A stretch of 64,000 nucleotides of DNA from Xylaria sp. FL1777 (Eukaryota > Ascomycota > Sordariomycetes > Xylariales > Xylariaceae). Under the pieces are notes generated by a model. The model saw only the letters and a program-made list of their open reading frames with translations, had not been told where the DNA came from and did not search any database. Shown here piece after piece: positions 48,264-60,131 of the stretch; the first letter of the stretch is position 1; every line of letters starts with the position of its first letter. The position numbers and the translations under genes are program-made. The stretch is from NCBI GenBank assembly GCA_022578965.1, contig MU400660.1:37407-101406 (forward strand), in the 5' to 3' direction.

Positions 48264-49800
48264 TTTTAATAGCTTTTTAATTAATAAAACTTAATACATA
48301 AGAATAAATACTAGTATAAAAAATTAAATAATAAACAATTTACAAAATAAACTTTTAAAAGTATACTAAAAAAATATTTAAAAAACAAAAATGCTAAATA
48401 GTATTACATAAATAAATTTTACTTAATAATTAATAAACTAGATCTAGGTTATACTACTAAAAACAAAAAGTTAAAAATTAAGTTTAAAAATTTTAAAAAC
48501 TTTTAAAACTAGCAACGTACTAAAATAATAAACTTTAGCATTTTTACTAGCTACTTTTATTAAAAAAAAAGCAATACTAAAAAAAAAAAATTAAGCAGTA
48601 GTAGTAAAAAAAAACTAATATTAACATTAGTGCTACAAAGCAAACTAATTGCTTTAATTTAAAAAGCAGCTTAAATACTAAGCGTTATAATTTTTAAACT
48701 AGTATAAACATTAGTTATAATAATTAAAGCAGTAATAATAATTGCTATTATAATAATAAATTAAAGCTTTAAATAAATAATTATATTATAATTAATATTA
48801 ATATTATTACTAGTAAACTTAACGCTTATTTTTAATATTATTATATTTAAAGTAATAACTTAAAATAAAAAACCTAACTTTTTATTATTACTACTGCTTT
48901 TATTATTAGAATTATTTATAATATTAAAAATATTAAACATTAAAAGTTTTAAACTTATTGCTTTAAAGCTTTATAATAAATCTATAAATATAAAAGCTTT
49001 TTTAATTTATGTTAAACTTTATTTAAAGTAGCATTTTATTACTATTATAAAAAAAAATCAAAAAGTAATAACTATTTTATAATTTTTGTTAAAAAAAGTA
49101 TTAAAATAGTTTTAACTTATTTTAAAAGATTTTTTAAAAGCTAATAAGTTAACTAACTTTAAGCCAAAAACAAAAAAAATTTTTAAAAATTACGTTAAGT
49201 TTAAAAATCAAATAAAAGCACTATTTAAAGATATTTAAAAAGCAAAACACACAAAAAAAGCACTTTATTGCTTAAAACAAACAAAAGCAATAATAAATTA
49301 TGCTATAAAATTTAAATAATTAGCAGTAATTTTAAAATTACTTAAGCTTGCATTATTTTACTTATTTTATAATAAACTTAAAACTTAAGTTTAAAATAAA
49401 CTATATAAAATAAATAAACTAGCAAAAATTAATACGTATATTAATATAGCTATTATAATTAATTAATAATTATTTAACTAGTATTTTAAAACTAAAAAAA
49501 CTAAAAAAAACAAAAAAAAAATACTTAAAAAAGTATTAAACAAAAATTTAAGCAAATTAATAAAGTTTAAAAACAATAATTTTAAAATATATTTAAAGTT
49601 AAATGTTATAACTATAAAAAAAAACAACACTTTTAAAAATAATGCTAATTTAAGAAAAAAAACAAAAAAAAAAGCTATAAAAAAGAAAAGATTTTTTAAC
49701 TTAAAAAAAAAATACAAGTTATAAAAGTTTAAAATAACAAAAAATAATAAAGCAATTTAAAAAATATGTTTTTAAAGCAAAAATATAAAGTTGTTATTTT
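48264..49800 (+). pseudogene. gag: gag relic of chromovirus D
   Basis: Capsid-like gag; its core is readable at about 49,020-49,470: ALFKDI, then LKQTKAIINYAIKFK, LAVILKLLKLALFYLFYNKL, INIAIIIN. This pattern (L.QT.SV..YA..F..L, then FY.GL, then AI.ID) is that of the Ty3/gypsy retrotransposon gag domain. The N-terminal part is low-complexity. No CCHC knuckle was seen. The minus-strand frame at 49,478-49,717 is a shadow. Confidence 0.8.
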
Positions 49801-50139
49801 AAGTTAAAACAAAAATGCTATACTAAATAAATCTAAATGCTTTATTTATATAAGTTAAAATAAATAAACATATAAATATTATTTAAAAGCTTTATAATTA
49901 TTAAAACAAATTGCAAAAAAATATATTTATTATATAAATAATTAAAGTTATTTAATATATAACTTAAAAAAATAGTTTAACTAAAAATAGCAAACAATAA
50001 AAAGTAATAAGTTAATATAATTAGTAAACTTATAAAACTATAAAAACTTTAAACTATTAAAGCTTAAAATATAGCTTAAAAAAAAGTTATATTTAAAAAA
50101 ACAAAACTATAACTATAAATAGTATAATTATTAAACTAA

Positions 50140-53100
50140 TTATAAACTATTAAAACATTTAGTTGCTAAATAAACTTAAAAAAATAAAACTTATAAAACT
50201 TTAAAGCAAAAACAAATAAAATTAAAAGCTATAAAAAATACTATAAAAAAAGAACTAATAAAAATAAACAAAGTATTTTTATAACTTAAACTGCTTTAAA
50301 TATAACAAAACAAAAAAGCACTAATAATTAACACAAAAACTAATATGTTTTAAAAACTAAAGCTAGTAATTTAACTAATTATTAAAAGTTACTACTATAA
50401 TAAAACTATAATAAAAAACAATAATAATATTTTATGCTTAAAAGATTTAAAACATAATAAAGTACTATAAAATTACTATATAATATATTATTACTACTAA
50501 TATTTACTTAATAAACTAAAAAATAATTAGTTTTTTAAATAAATTATAAAAATAAAAATATAAAATCTTTATAAATTAAAGTAATTAATTATAATTATAG
50601 TTTATTATAAAGATTTATAAAAATTTACAATATTTAAAAAAAATTCTAACTGCATTTATAACATTAGTTTAAAAAAATATAAAAATAACTACTATAAATA
50701 TTATTAGCTAATTAAAGCATAACTATATTAAAAAATAGTTATTAAAAGCAAAAAAGCTTAAAAACTATAATTTAAAGCTTGCTTAAAAGCAAAAGCAAAA
50801 CAAAGCGCAATAATATCTAAAGTATAAAATAAAACAAACATTTAAACATTTAATAAAAAAAAATTAAAAAATAAAATAAGCATTTGCTAAAAAAGCAATA
50901 AATAGCTAAAAAAACTAAAGCTTTACATAAAGTTTAATGCAATAATTAATAAAACTAATTTAAAGTTAAATTTATATATTAAAAAAAAAAGTATAATACT
51001 TTAATTAACTTAAAAACATAAGCTAATATAATTTTACTTAAAGTAGTAAAACAAAATAAAATTCCTTAAAAATATAAGTAAAAATCCTAAAAAATTAAAA
51101 AATTTAATAAAAGTACTTTTAGCTATAATAATAATTATATACTTAAAAAAACTAAACTTTTTAATATATTTATATAAAAATACAAAAAGTAAATTATATT
51201 AAATATTGCTAATATATTTAATTATAATATTATTTTAAAAATATTATAGCTAAAAACTAGCAACTTTTTAATTTAATAAAAAGCAAAAACCATTAATTAA
51301 AAAAACAAAAAACAAAGCAAAAAAATTAAAAAAATCGCAAAAAAAATTCTAAACGAAATACTAAAAGTATATTACAAATTTTATAAACTATTTAAAAAAA
51401 AAAAAAAAAAAAAACTTCTTAAATATAGCTTATAAAATTATTATATTTTTATTAAAAAAAATGTTAATTAAAGCTTTATTAAATATATTATATAAGCTTA
51501 AATAAAACAAACGCTTTATAAAAATACATTTAAAAAAACCTAGCAAAAAAATTCCTAAAAAAGTTTTAGTTATTTATTAAATACTTTATAGTACTAATAC
51601 TTAAAATAAAAAATAAAAAACAACTAATTAATAAAAAAAAAAAACTAGTATAGCAAATAATAATTAATTATTAACTATTAAACATAATTATTATTACAAA
51701 TAAATATTTCTTTACTTTACTAATAACTATAAAAAAAAACATTAGCTAAGCAAAATAATTTATAGCAGTTAATATTTTAAATAAATATTATGCTATTAAA
51801 ATAGCTAAAAAAAAAAAATAAAAAACTGTTATATAAACAATATATAAACTATATAAGTATATAGTTATGCTATAAAAACTATAAAATGCATTAGCTAGCT
51901 TTTAATATATAATAATAATAATTTTATAAAAGTTTTTAAACAAATTTATGTTTATTTATTTAAATAATATTTTAATTTATTTTAAAACATTAAAAAAACA
52001 CAAAAAACACGTAATTTAAGTATTAAAAACACTTAAACAAGCAAAATTATAACTTAATATAAAAAAATATATATAGCATATATAAAAAATTAACTTTTTA
52101 AGATTTATAATTATTTTAAAACAAATATAAATTTAACAGTTAAAAATTAACATAATATAAAACTAGAAAATATTTAACTTAGCTACTATTATAAATATAT
52201 AATAAGCATTAAAATTTTTAAACTATATTTAAATATTAATTCAAAACTTTAAAAAAATAGCGTTTTATTTTATAAAGTACACAAAAAAAAAATATAAAAG
52301 AAAATCTTTTTTAATTTTAAAGAAAGCTTAAAAAGCTTTTAAAAAACTAAAACTAAAAGTTACTTTTAACTTTATAATTAAACTACTTAATTTATAAAAA
52401 AAAAAAAAGCTAAAAACAAATGCTTTAAATAATATAATTGCAAAAGTTTTAAAACAACTAAAAAACAACAAAAAATAGCACTTAGTAGCTTATTACTTTA
52501 AAGCACTATAAAATGTAGCATTATAATATTTTATATATAACAAAAAACTGCTTATAATTATTATAGCACTTAAAAAGTAAAAACTGTTTTTTATAAAAAC
52601 TATAAAGCTAATTAAAATTTACTTAAATTATTAAAACTTAATAAAATTTATAACTATATAAAAAATTACTAAATAATATAAAAATTAAATAGTTTTTTTT
52701 TTTAAGTTTAACTTTAAAATATGTTATATTAAAAAAAAAAAAAACATTTAAGCAAATATACTTAGCTAACAAAGTTAAAAAAAATTTAAAGTTTTAAAAA
52801 AAAACATTTAAGTATTATATTTTTAAAAAAATAAAAGCTTAAAAGTTAAAATTATATTTAAGAACTTTATAAATATATAGCTATAATAAGCTTATAACTT
52901 AAAAAAGTTAATATAACTACAAAAATATAAAAAATTAAAAAAAAACAAGCTAATATATAAACGCAAAGTTTATTTACTAGAATTTTTACAAGATAAATTT
53001 ATTAAAGAATTTTATAAATATTTATTATATAAACACTAAAAAGCAACAAAAATAGTTAAACAACTATAAAAAAAATACGATTTTTTAGAACTATAAAACA

Positions 53101-54295
53101 TAGTTAAGTTTATTGTAAAAAAGTGCAATATTTGCAATAAAGTTAAAGTAGCTTAATATAAGCTTTATAAACTGCTATAACTTATATAAATACTTAAATA
53201 AGCATAGCATACTATTGCTTAAGATTTTATTATAACATTATTTTTATTAACTAATTTAGTTATAAAAATACAATATAATAAAATATAAGTTATTATTAAT
53301 AAATTTACTAAGTATGCTTACTTTTTATTATTTAAAGAAAATATAACAGCTAAATAACTTATATATGCTTTTATATGCTAATATTTAAATAAGCATAAAC
53401 TACTAAAAAGAATTATTTTAAACTAAAATAAATTGTTTACTTTTAAGTTTAAAACTAGTTTTTTTAAACTTATTAATATTAAACTAAAGTTTTTAACTGT
53501 TTACTACTTATAAACAAATAAACAAACAAAAAAACTAAACTAAATATTAAAACAATATTTATAAAGTTATATTAACTACTAATAAAACAATTAAGTAAAA
53601 CTATTATTAATAGTATAAATTTTATATAATATATTAATAAACAAAAATATAAATATATTTTTGCATAAAGCTATTTATAAATAGCAAGCAACTATTAAAA
53701 AATAAAAAAAAACATTAATAAAAGCACTTGCTATTTTAACTATAGTACTTTAAGCAAAAACTATTGTAATAAAAATTAAAACGCTATAAGCTAAACTATA
53801 ACTACGCCTTTAATTTTTATAACAACAAATGTTAGTATACTATAATAAAAAACGAACTAAAAAACTAATCTTTAAAAAAAAAAACAAAGTTTATTTGCTA
53901 TAGTAAAAACAAAATGCAAATATTAATATTTTTTAAATTAAAACAAAACAACTAAGCAATAAATTAAAATTTAAAAAATTTAGCCCTTTTAAAATTAAAG
54001 AAGTTATTTTACTTATTAATTATAAACTATTATTACTAAAGAATATGCAAATTTACTTTGTTTTTTACATTTTTTTACTAGAATTAATACTTATTAAAAC
54101 ACTTATTAAAACATAACTAAAAATAAAAACAGATTAAAACATTTATAAAGTTAAAAATATACTAAATTTTTGTTAAAACAATAATAACGTTAAATATTTT
54201 ATTAAATAAAAAAAATACTTATATACTAATAATACTTAAGAACTTAAGAAATATTTAAAAACTGCTAAAGTAGTTATAAATTAGTTTTATTGCTA
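50140..54295 (+). pseudogene. pol: pol relic of chromovirus D: RT, RNase H, integrase, chromodomain
   Basis: RT catalytic block 51,945-51,983 (FMFIYLNNILIYF; the two AAT codons at 51,963-51,968 stand for the DD pair), followed by KTLKKHKKH. RNase H about 52,250-52,640, with HLVAYYFKAL, NKKLLIIIALK (cf. KELLAIV.AL). Integrase about 52,960-53,830: zinc-binding CNIC at 53,124-53,135 preceded by LLYKH and KYDF, first catalytic Asp (GAT) at 53,223-53,225 in DFI, then VIINKFTKYAYF for the D-R-F-T-K-YA block. Chromodomain 54,142-54,290: IYKVKNIL, VKYFIK, KKYLY, ELKKYLKTAKVVIN. The protease was not recognised. The gene order and C-terminal chromodomain identify a chromovirus, a lineage that targets heterochromatin. 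Inactive because of many stops. Confidence 0.92.
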
Positions 54296-54357
54296 ATATT
54301 TTAACTGCTTAAAACTAAAAAAAAAAAGTTAACTTTAAAAAAAACGCCTAAAAAATT

Positions 54358-54970
54358 TTAATTAAATTTAAATAAAGTAGCTTATACTGCTTTAGCTTGC
54401 TTTTCTTGTTATTTTTGCTTTTTTGCTAGCGCTTTTTGTTCTTTTTTAATATGTTTTATTTTATTTAATTTATTTAAAAACTAAAGCTTTTATTAAACTA
54501 TTTTAATACTTTTTGCTTTTAAAAAACGTTTTTATGTATAAAGCTAAGCTAACTTACTTAAAACAAAGTTAAAACTATTTTAAGCTTGTTTTAATTTTTC
54601 TTAAACTAAAAATAATTATTGCTTTGCTTGCTTTTTTTTTTTTTTAAAACAATAATGTTTAAAAACTATGTTATTAATTAAGTTAATTAAAACCCTTAAT
54701 TTATTGCAAGAATAACTAGCGCGTATACATTTAAAGCAATAAAATATATCGTTTGTTATTTTGCATATTAATAATTAATTAAAGTAGCAAAAATAAAGCA
54801 TAACTTTATAGCTAATAAAATTAATAAAAAAAGCAAGAACGAGTTTTTGCTTTATTTTAAATAAGCAGTTAGTTTTTTTGATATGCTTTAATATTTTAAC
54901 ATACAAAAAAAAAAGAAAAAAAGAATACTTATAAAAAATTATTAAAACAACAATTTTAAAAAAAAAGAAA
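54358..54970 (-). pseudogene. Antisense ORF of chromovirus D: Zn2Cys6-like cluster plus coiled coil
   Basis: Minus-strand frame opposite pol; stop at 54,358-54,360, last residues FKFN as in the other copies. The six-Cys span is 54,706-54,795 (90 bp, the same length as in A): spacing C-x2-C-x6-C-x8-C-x2-C-x6-C is kept, with the first two Cys now TAT and TAC (Tyr) and the other four still TGC or TGT. The coiled-coil-like tail follows towards 54,358. It ends about 70 bp past the chromodomain, so it overlaps little or none of pol. Confidence 0.7.
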
Positions 54971-54973
54971 TAA

Positions 54974-55468
54974 TGTTATAAAATTAGCATAAAAGTAACC
55001 TTTAAAGCAGCCTAATGCTTTTATATATACTTTGCACTTTTTTTTTTATTAGCTAAAGCTAAAGTTACGTAATAACTTATTTAGTTTACTAAGCTTACAG
55101 TAATTTAAAGCTTATTAAGCTTATAGTAATTTAAAGCTTATTAAGCTTATAGTAATTTAGTGCTTACTAAACTTGCAGTAATTTAAAAAGGATTACTACT
55201 TTTTTTATTTTTTCTTTGTTTATATAATTATGTACTTTTTATATTTAGTTACTTATTTAGTTTTAGTTCTTTAGCTATTAATTTTTTTATAACTGCTAAG
55301 CACTAATATATTTATTACTTTTAATCCCTTAAAACCTCTATTAATGCATAGTAATAAAAATACCCCAAAAACTTCTTTAATGGACTACTGCTAAAGATTC
55401 TATTGTTACTTACAAATTAAAACCCCAAAAGCGAACCCGTTATATTAATATATAACAGGTCCGTTACA
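54974..55468 (+). repeat. 3' LTR of chromovirus D (495 bp)
   Basis: TGTTATAAAATTAGCATAAA to GGTCCGTTACA. The last ~150 bp (55,322-55,468) keep CCCC, GGACTACTGC and GCGAACCCG and so give the least mutated version of this LTR end in the window. Confidence 0.95.
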
Positions 55469-55473
55469 CTTTA
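55469..55473 (+). repeat. Target-site duplication of chromovirus D, right copy
   Basis: CTTTA, identical to 47,764-47,768. Confidence 0.9.
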
Positions 55474-58400
55474 TAGCTGCTTTTTTTTGTTTTTTAGCAA
55501 GTTATAATATAGGACTATATATTAAAAGGTCTTTTTTTTTTTTGCATATTTGCAAAAAAGCATAAAAAAGCCTAAGACTTTCTTTTTATATAAAAATACC
55601 TTTAGCTTTATTTTTTTAATATATATTTGCATTATTATAGCTACTTTATGTTTTAATAATTTGCTATACTTTTTAAAAGCTTTATTTTTGCTAAACTTTT
55701 GCTTAACTATTGCTAAATAACTGCTATTTGTTTTAGTTTAGCTTTATTTGCTTATTTATTTTTTTTTTAATATAATCTTAAGTTTTTTTTCTTTTAACTA
55801 CTTTTTTTGCTAAAAGTTTAAAGCTAGCGTTAAATCTTTTTTAGCTATGCTTTTGCTATTGCTTATAAGCTTGCTTTTTGTTTAGTTTTTAGCTTTTTAA
55901 GCTTTTGCGTTTTAAATAAAAGTTCTAATTTTTTCTGTTGTTTTTTAAATTAACTTTTTAGCTGCTAAGCTTTTTATGTAATGCTTGCAAGCTGCTGCTT
56001 TACTACTAAAATATAAGTTAATAAAAAAAATCCTTATTTTAGTTTTTAAGTGCTTTATTTTAGTTGCTTTAAAAGCTTTAGTTATACGTTTAAAACATTT
56101 GTTTTAAGTTATTACTAGCAAGTTAATAATACTTTTTGCTTTATTTTTTTTAAAGTTTTTATGTTAAGTTATTATGCTATAAGCTAAAGTGCTTTACACT
56201 ATTATAACGTATACTTGCTTTGCTTTTGCTATACTACTACTTTATATAAAGTTTTATAGCTTAGTTATTACATATAATTAAATGCTTAATTTCTTTTTAA
56301 GCTTTGCTAAATATTTTTTCCATTTTATATTTTTATTAAACTATACTTTTAAAAACCTTGCGCTATTTTTTAAGTATACTATTGCATTAAAAAAGTGTAC
56401 TACTTACGTAAGCACTATTTTACTACTAAAAAAATGCATTAATTTGCTTTTTTGTAGTGCAAACTTTATTTTATATTGTTTTGCTTAGCTTTTATACATT
56501 TTTTATGCTACTTTTAAAGCTTTGCAGTTTTGCTTTATATTTAAGTTTGCTATAATAAAGTTAATATTATTAGCAAAGCTAACTATTATTAGCTTTTAAT
56601 GTATAGCAAAGTTGTTATAAAGTATTAAAATATACAAAAAGAAAAAAAAAAGTAAAAACAAAAACCCTTAAAAAACTTTAGCTTTTAGCGCTATTAACTA
56701 AAATACTGCTTTATTAAAGCAAAAACGCACTATATAATCTAATATAAAAAAGTTTACTTACATAACTATTTAAAAAAAAAAGCTTTTTTATTATAAAATA
56801 TATATTATTTTTTTTTTATTAATAGTATTAAAAGCTTTTGTAATATTTAGCTATAGTAAAAACGTTATGCTTTTTTTACTAATTGCTTTTTTTATTATTT
56901 TTAATACTAGTTTAATAGCTGCGTTTATTAACTTATTTTGTTTATTATTTATTTAGTTATTTAGCAAAAAACTCTTTTATTTAGCTACTTTTGCTATGTA
57001 GTAATATAGCTTTTTTTTTAGCATTTTTTTTACTATATAAATAAGCATAATAAAGCGTTACTTTTTAGTTATTTCTTTAGTCTTTTTTAACTTCTTAGGT
57101 TTAAATATAACTACTATTTTTGCTTGCTTAAATTATATTAAGTAATACTTTAATAAAAAGCTAGCAATATATAGTATTGCTATTTTTTTTGCTAAAGCAG
57201 GTTTATAAGCTTTAAAAAAGCCGTTAAGTAATAAATTATTTTCTAGCGCTTTTTATAGCGCTAACTTTTATATTAGTAATATTATATCTTTTTTTTCTAT
57301 ATTAATATTAACTATAAACTTTTAGTAGTTATTATAAATTAGGTTTTTTTTAGGTATATTAAACAAGTTTGCTAGTAGTGCAAAAAAAAAGCGTTTTACT
57401 AGTAAAGCTATTTTTTCCTTAAAAATGTTAGCAAAAAATAGCTTACTTTTTATTTGTTTTAGCAATAAAATTATAGTAATTTTTAAAGCTAGCTTATAAG
57501 CAAACCTTGCTTATTTAGCTAAGCTTTATAATAACTTAAAATCTTTAGATATTTTTGCAAATGTTTATTTTTAGCTGTATTTTTGCGCCTTTTTTACTTT
57601 ATTGCTAAAGGCCTTCTTTTTTTTTTTAAGGGCTTGCTATGCTGCTTTAGTTCTTTTGCTTTAAAACCTGCAGTACGCTTGTTTTGCCTTTTTTTTTGTT
57701 TTAACTACTTTTAAAAACTACTAAAGTAGTACTTAGTGTTCTTTTCTTATAGTTTTTTTAAGCGTTATTTTATTTGCTATTTTTACTAGTTGTTAAATTA
57801 AAAGGTTAAAAGCATTATTTAGCTCGCTAAATATATGCAGCATATGTATTTTTATAATAATAGCTTTTATTTTTACAGCTGCTTTATCTTTATTTAATTT
57901 AGGCTAGTTTTATTTTTTTACTTTTTTTAAGTATTTCTGTAAAGCTGCTTTTAAGTTAATTATAACTTTTAATGCTTTATAATTAAAACTTAGCTACTTT
58001 AAGTCCTTTTAATAAATAATAGCTAAATTGCTAAACATTTATATTAAGTTTATTATTAAGCTTTTTTATTTATGCTTTATTTTAGTTACTTTTTTTTAAA
58101 GAATAGCTAGTATAAGATCTTATTATGCAGTAAACTTAAGCAATTTATTTGCTTTTTAGCTTTTTTTGCTTTTTAAGTTTTATAATAAGTAATAAAGGTT
58201 AAAGTTGCTTATAAATATATAGCGTTTTTTTAGCTTGCTTGCTTTATATATTTTTTAAATTAAATTGCGCTAAATTGTTTTTTTTTAATTTAGCAAATAT
58301 ATTAACTATAAAAATACCGCTAAATTATTACTACTTATTATAACTTTTGCTTAGTTTTTACTAGCATTTTTTGCTAGCGTTTTTATTATAATTTTTTTGT

Positions 58401-58640
58401 TTATATATAGTATAGCTTTGCTTTTTAACTAAATAATCTAGTAGCTATTACTACTAAAGCAATATATATTGCCATGTTTATTAATTACTAGCTTTTAAAC
58501 TGCTATATAGTTAAAGCTATTATTTTGTAATATATATGCTATGTTGCTTTTAAATTCTGCAATATTTTAAAAAGCAATATTATATATTATTAAGTTAATA
58601 AAAATAAGTTTTTGCTTGCACTGCTAGTTTGCTGTTTTTT
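55474..58640 (-). pseudogene. ORF2 relic of Tad-like element E (APE endonuclease end visible)
   Basis: Non-LTR retrotransposon polyprotein that would supply endonuclease and reverse transcriptase. On the minus strand, about 58,540-58,430 reads YILQNNSFNYIAV, then a stop and LVINKHGNIYCFSSNSY. That corresponds to the D.IA.QEPW.N...Y..S.SY block of APE-type endonucleases, with Gln as TAA and Glu as AAG. The rest of the frame towards 55,474 is Lys-rich and T-rich on the + strand, with many RIP-type stops (KELKQHSKPLKKKKKAFSN-like near 57,650-57,600). I did not find the FADD/YVDD block. It is interrupted by chromovirus D and continues at 47,768. The + frame at 56,282-56,488 is a shadow. Confidence 0.6.
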
Positions 58641-58759
58641 TGCTAGTAATTTTTTTTTATTTAGCTTTATAAATACTAACGCTATTAATATTTTTAAACT
58701 ACTTTTATTTATTTTTTTGCTTATTATTGTTGTTTTTTTAGCACTTTAAAAGCTTTTAA

Positions 58760-60003
58760 GTTGTAATATATATGTTGCTTTTGCTTTGTTTTTTTGTTTA
58801 ACTCTTTTTTAGCAAGCTTTATTTTATGCTACGTGCATTTTTTTATAGTTTATGTATTTTTGCTTTGCTTTCTGTATTTTTACTAAGCAGCCTTTTTTAC
58901 TTTTTTAATGCTTTAAAGCTAAATAATAGTTATACTTTAAGTTTTTGTAGCAATATTTAGCTATATAACTATATTTATAGCAATTAAAGCATTATATAAC
59001 TTTAAGCTTTATAACAAAAAGTTTGCAATTAAACAGCTAAACTTTTTATAAAAAGCTATTTTTATATATTATTTTAGCTGCTATAATACTGCTTATATAT
59101 AATAATATTAATATAAATCTAGCTTTTGCATTTTTAAATAGCATTTTTTTACACTTTATAACTTTAGAATATTTGCTATATAATAACTGCAGTAAGTTTT
59201 TGTTTAAATATATTATTTTAACTTGTTTTGCTAGAACGCTTTTTATTATTAGCGCTGCTTTCTTTTGTTATACTTTTAATTTTTTTTTAAAAGCTTTTAT
59301 AATTTATTTTCTTTTTTTAGCTTTTTAAAGTATTGCTTTTTTAAAAGTAATTATTATGTTTTTGCTATATAGCTTTTTAGCAATAATTATATTGCTGCTT
59401 ATAAGCATTATATTTACTGCTTTAATAATATTAGCTAATATTTTATTTTTAAAGTTATTAGCTTGTTTTTTAACTTTAATTAGTACTTTTTTATTTTGTT
59501 TAAATAGCACTGCTTTATTATTGCAAGCTAGCTATAAAGCTATAATTTATGCTTAAAATTTTAACATATTTACGTTTAATAAAGTTTATTAAAAAAGCTT
59601 TTAGATAATATTTTTAACGCTTTTTTAGTTAGCTTTTATAGTAGCATTTAAGTTGCAGCAAGTTATAAATATATTAAAGTTATTTTTATTGTTAAGCTTT
59701 ATGCTTTGCTAGCTTTTTTAGGCTTTTTTTAACGTGTATACTATTTGCGCTTTTTTTGCGTTCTTTTAAAAAAAGATTTTTTTTGCTATTTTTTTTTCCG
59801 TTAGTAACTATAATACTAGTTTTATAATTCTATTAACTATTTTTTATATACTAAGAAGTTTGTTAGCTTTGCGTTTTTTGTTAAAACGCTGCTGCTTTGT
59901 AGTTATATCGCTAATAAGTTTTAGTAGCATATTAGTTGCATTTTTAACAAATAAGTTATTTAACACTATTTTTCCGTTTTTTGTTATATTTGTACTCCGC
60001 AAA
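58760..60003 (-). pseudogene. ORF1 relic of Tad-like element E with two zinc knuckles
   Basis: Gag-like nucleic-acid chaperone of a LINE. On the minus strand, the region near 59,510-59,325 is open (ILANIIKAVNIM, IIIAKKLYSKNIIITFK), resembling the .AA..L.SGD...TF block before the knuckles of Tad-type ORF1. First knuckle 58,950-58,991: CFNCYKYSYIAKYC, that is C-x2-C-x4-[H to Y]-x4-C. Last knuckle 58,812-58,856: YINYKKMHVA.NKAC, that is C-x2-C-x3-H-x6-C with both first Cys mutated to Tyr. The start codon is not identifiable; the frame reads from about 60,000. The + and - open frames near 59,325-59,556 overlap; only the minus one is the gene. Confidence 0.75.
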
Positions 60004-60131
60004 TAAAGTATAACCCACCTAGTAAATAAAAGTTGCTACGCTAATTCCAGCGATCTTAATTATTTAATGATTAAGCTTGAACTTACAAAGTTATAATTAA
60101 GTGTAAAGAATTCAAAAAAGGTCCTCCTTTT
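60004..60131 (-). other. 5' UTR and 5' terminus of element E, GC-retaining
   Basis: Between ORF1 and the right target duplication. It keeps AACCCACC, CCAGCGATC and GGTCCTCC, so it is less mutated than ORF1. The other end of E is also relatively spared. Confidence 0.55.

Larger units (their letters stand above)
47769..55468 (+). mobile_element. Ty3/gypsy chromovirus copy D, complete, plus strand
   Basis: 7,700 bp: LTRs of 495 bp each (47,769-48,263 and 54,974-55,468), starting TGTTA and ending TTA[CT]A, flanked by CTTTA on both sides. Internal order is gag, RT, RNase H, integrase, chromodomain, with the antisense Zn2Cys6-like frame before the 3' LTR. It is inserted in ORF2 of element E. I could not recognise a tRNA primer-binding site after the 5' LTR (TTTTAATAGC follows). 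All reading frames are broken by RIP-type stops. Confidence 0.95.
47278..60131 (-). mobile_element. Tad-like non-LTR retrotransposon E, minus strand, split by chromovirus D
   Basis: After removing D and its 5-bp duplication, E is about 5.15 kb. The minus-strand order is 5' UTR (60,131-60,004), ORF1 with two CCHC-type knuckles, ORF2 starting with an APE-type endonuclease, then a 3' end that runs into TTATTAATAATAATAA, a TAA-type tail. Both edges carry AATTTTATTA, and the 10-bp or longer, variable-type duplication with a 3' tail is typical of target-primed insertion. It lies inside chromovirus C. Tad-clade assignment rests on ORF1 knuckle spacing and domain order; I did not identify the reverse transcriptase block directly. 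Confidence 0.75.

Noticed and set aside
49478..49717. 79-codon minus-strand frame
   Set aside because: Antisense shadow of gag in copy D, the same as the frames at 33.6 and 41.2 kb.
56282..56488. 68-codon + strand frame
   Set aside because: Lies opposite ORF2 of LINE E with no motif; a composition shadow.
59356..59556. 66-codon + strand frame overlapping a minus-strand frame
   Set aside because: The minus frame belongs to ORF1, with zinc knuckles downstream; the + frame is its shadow.
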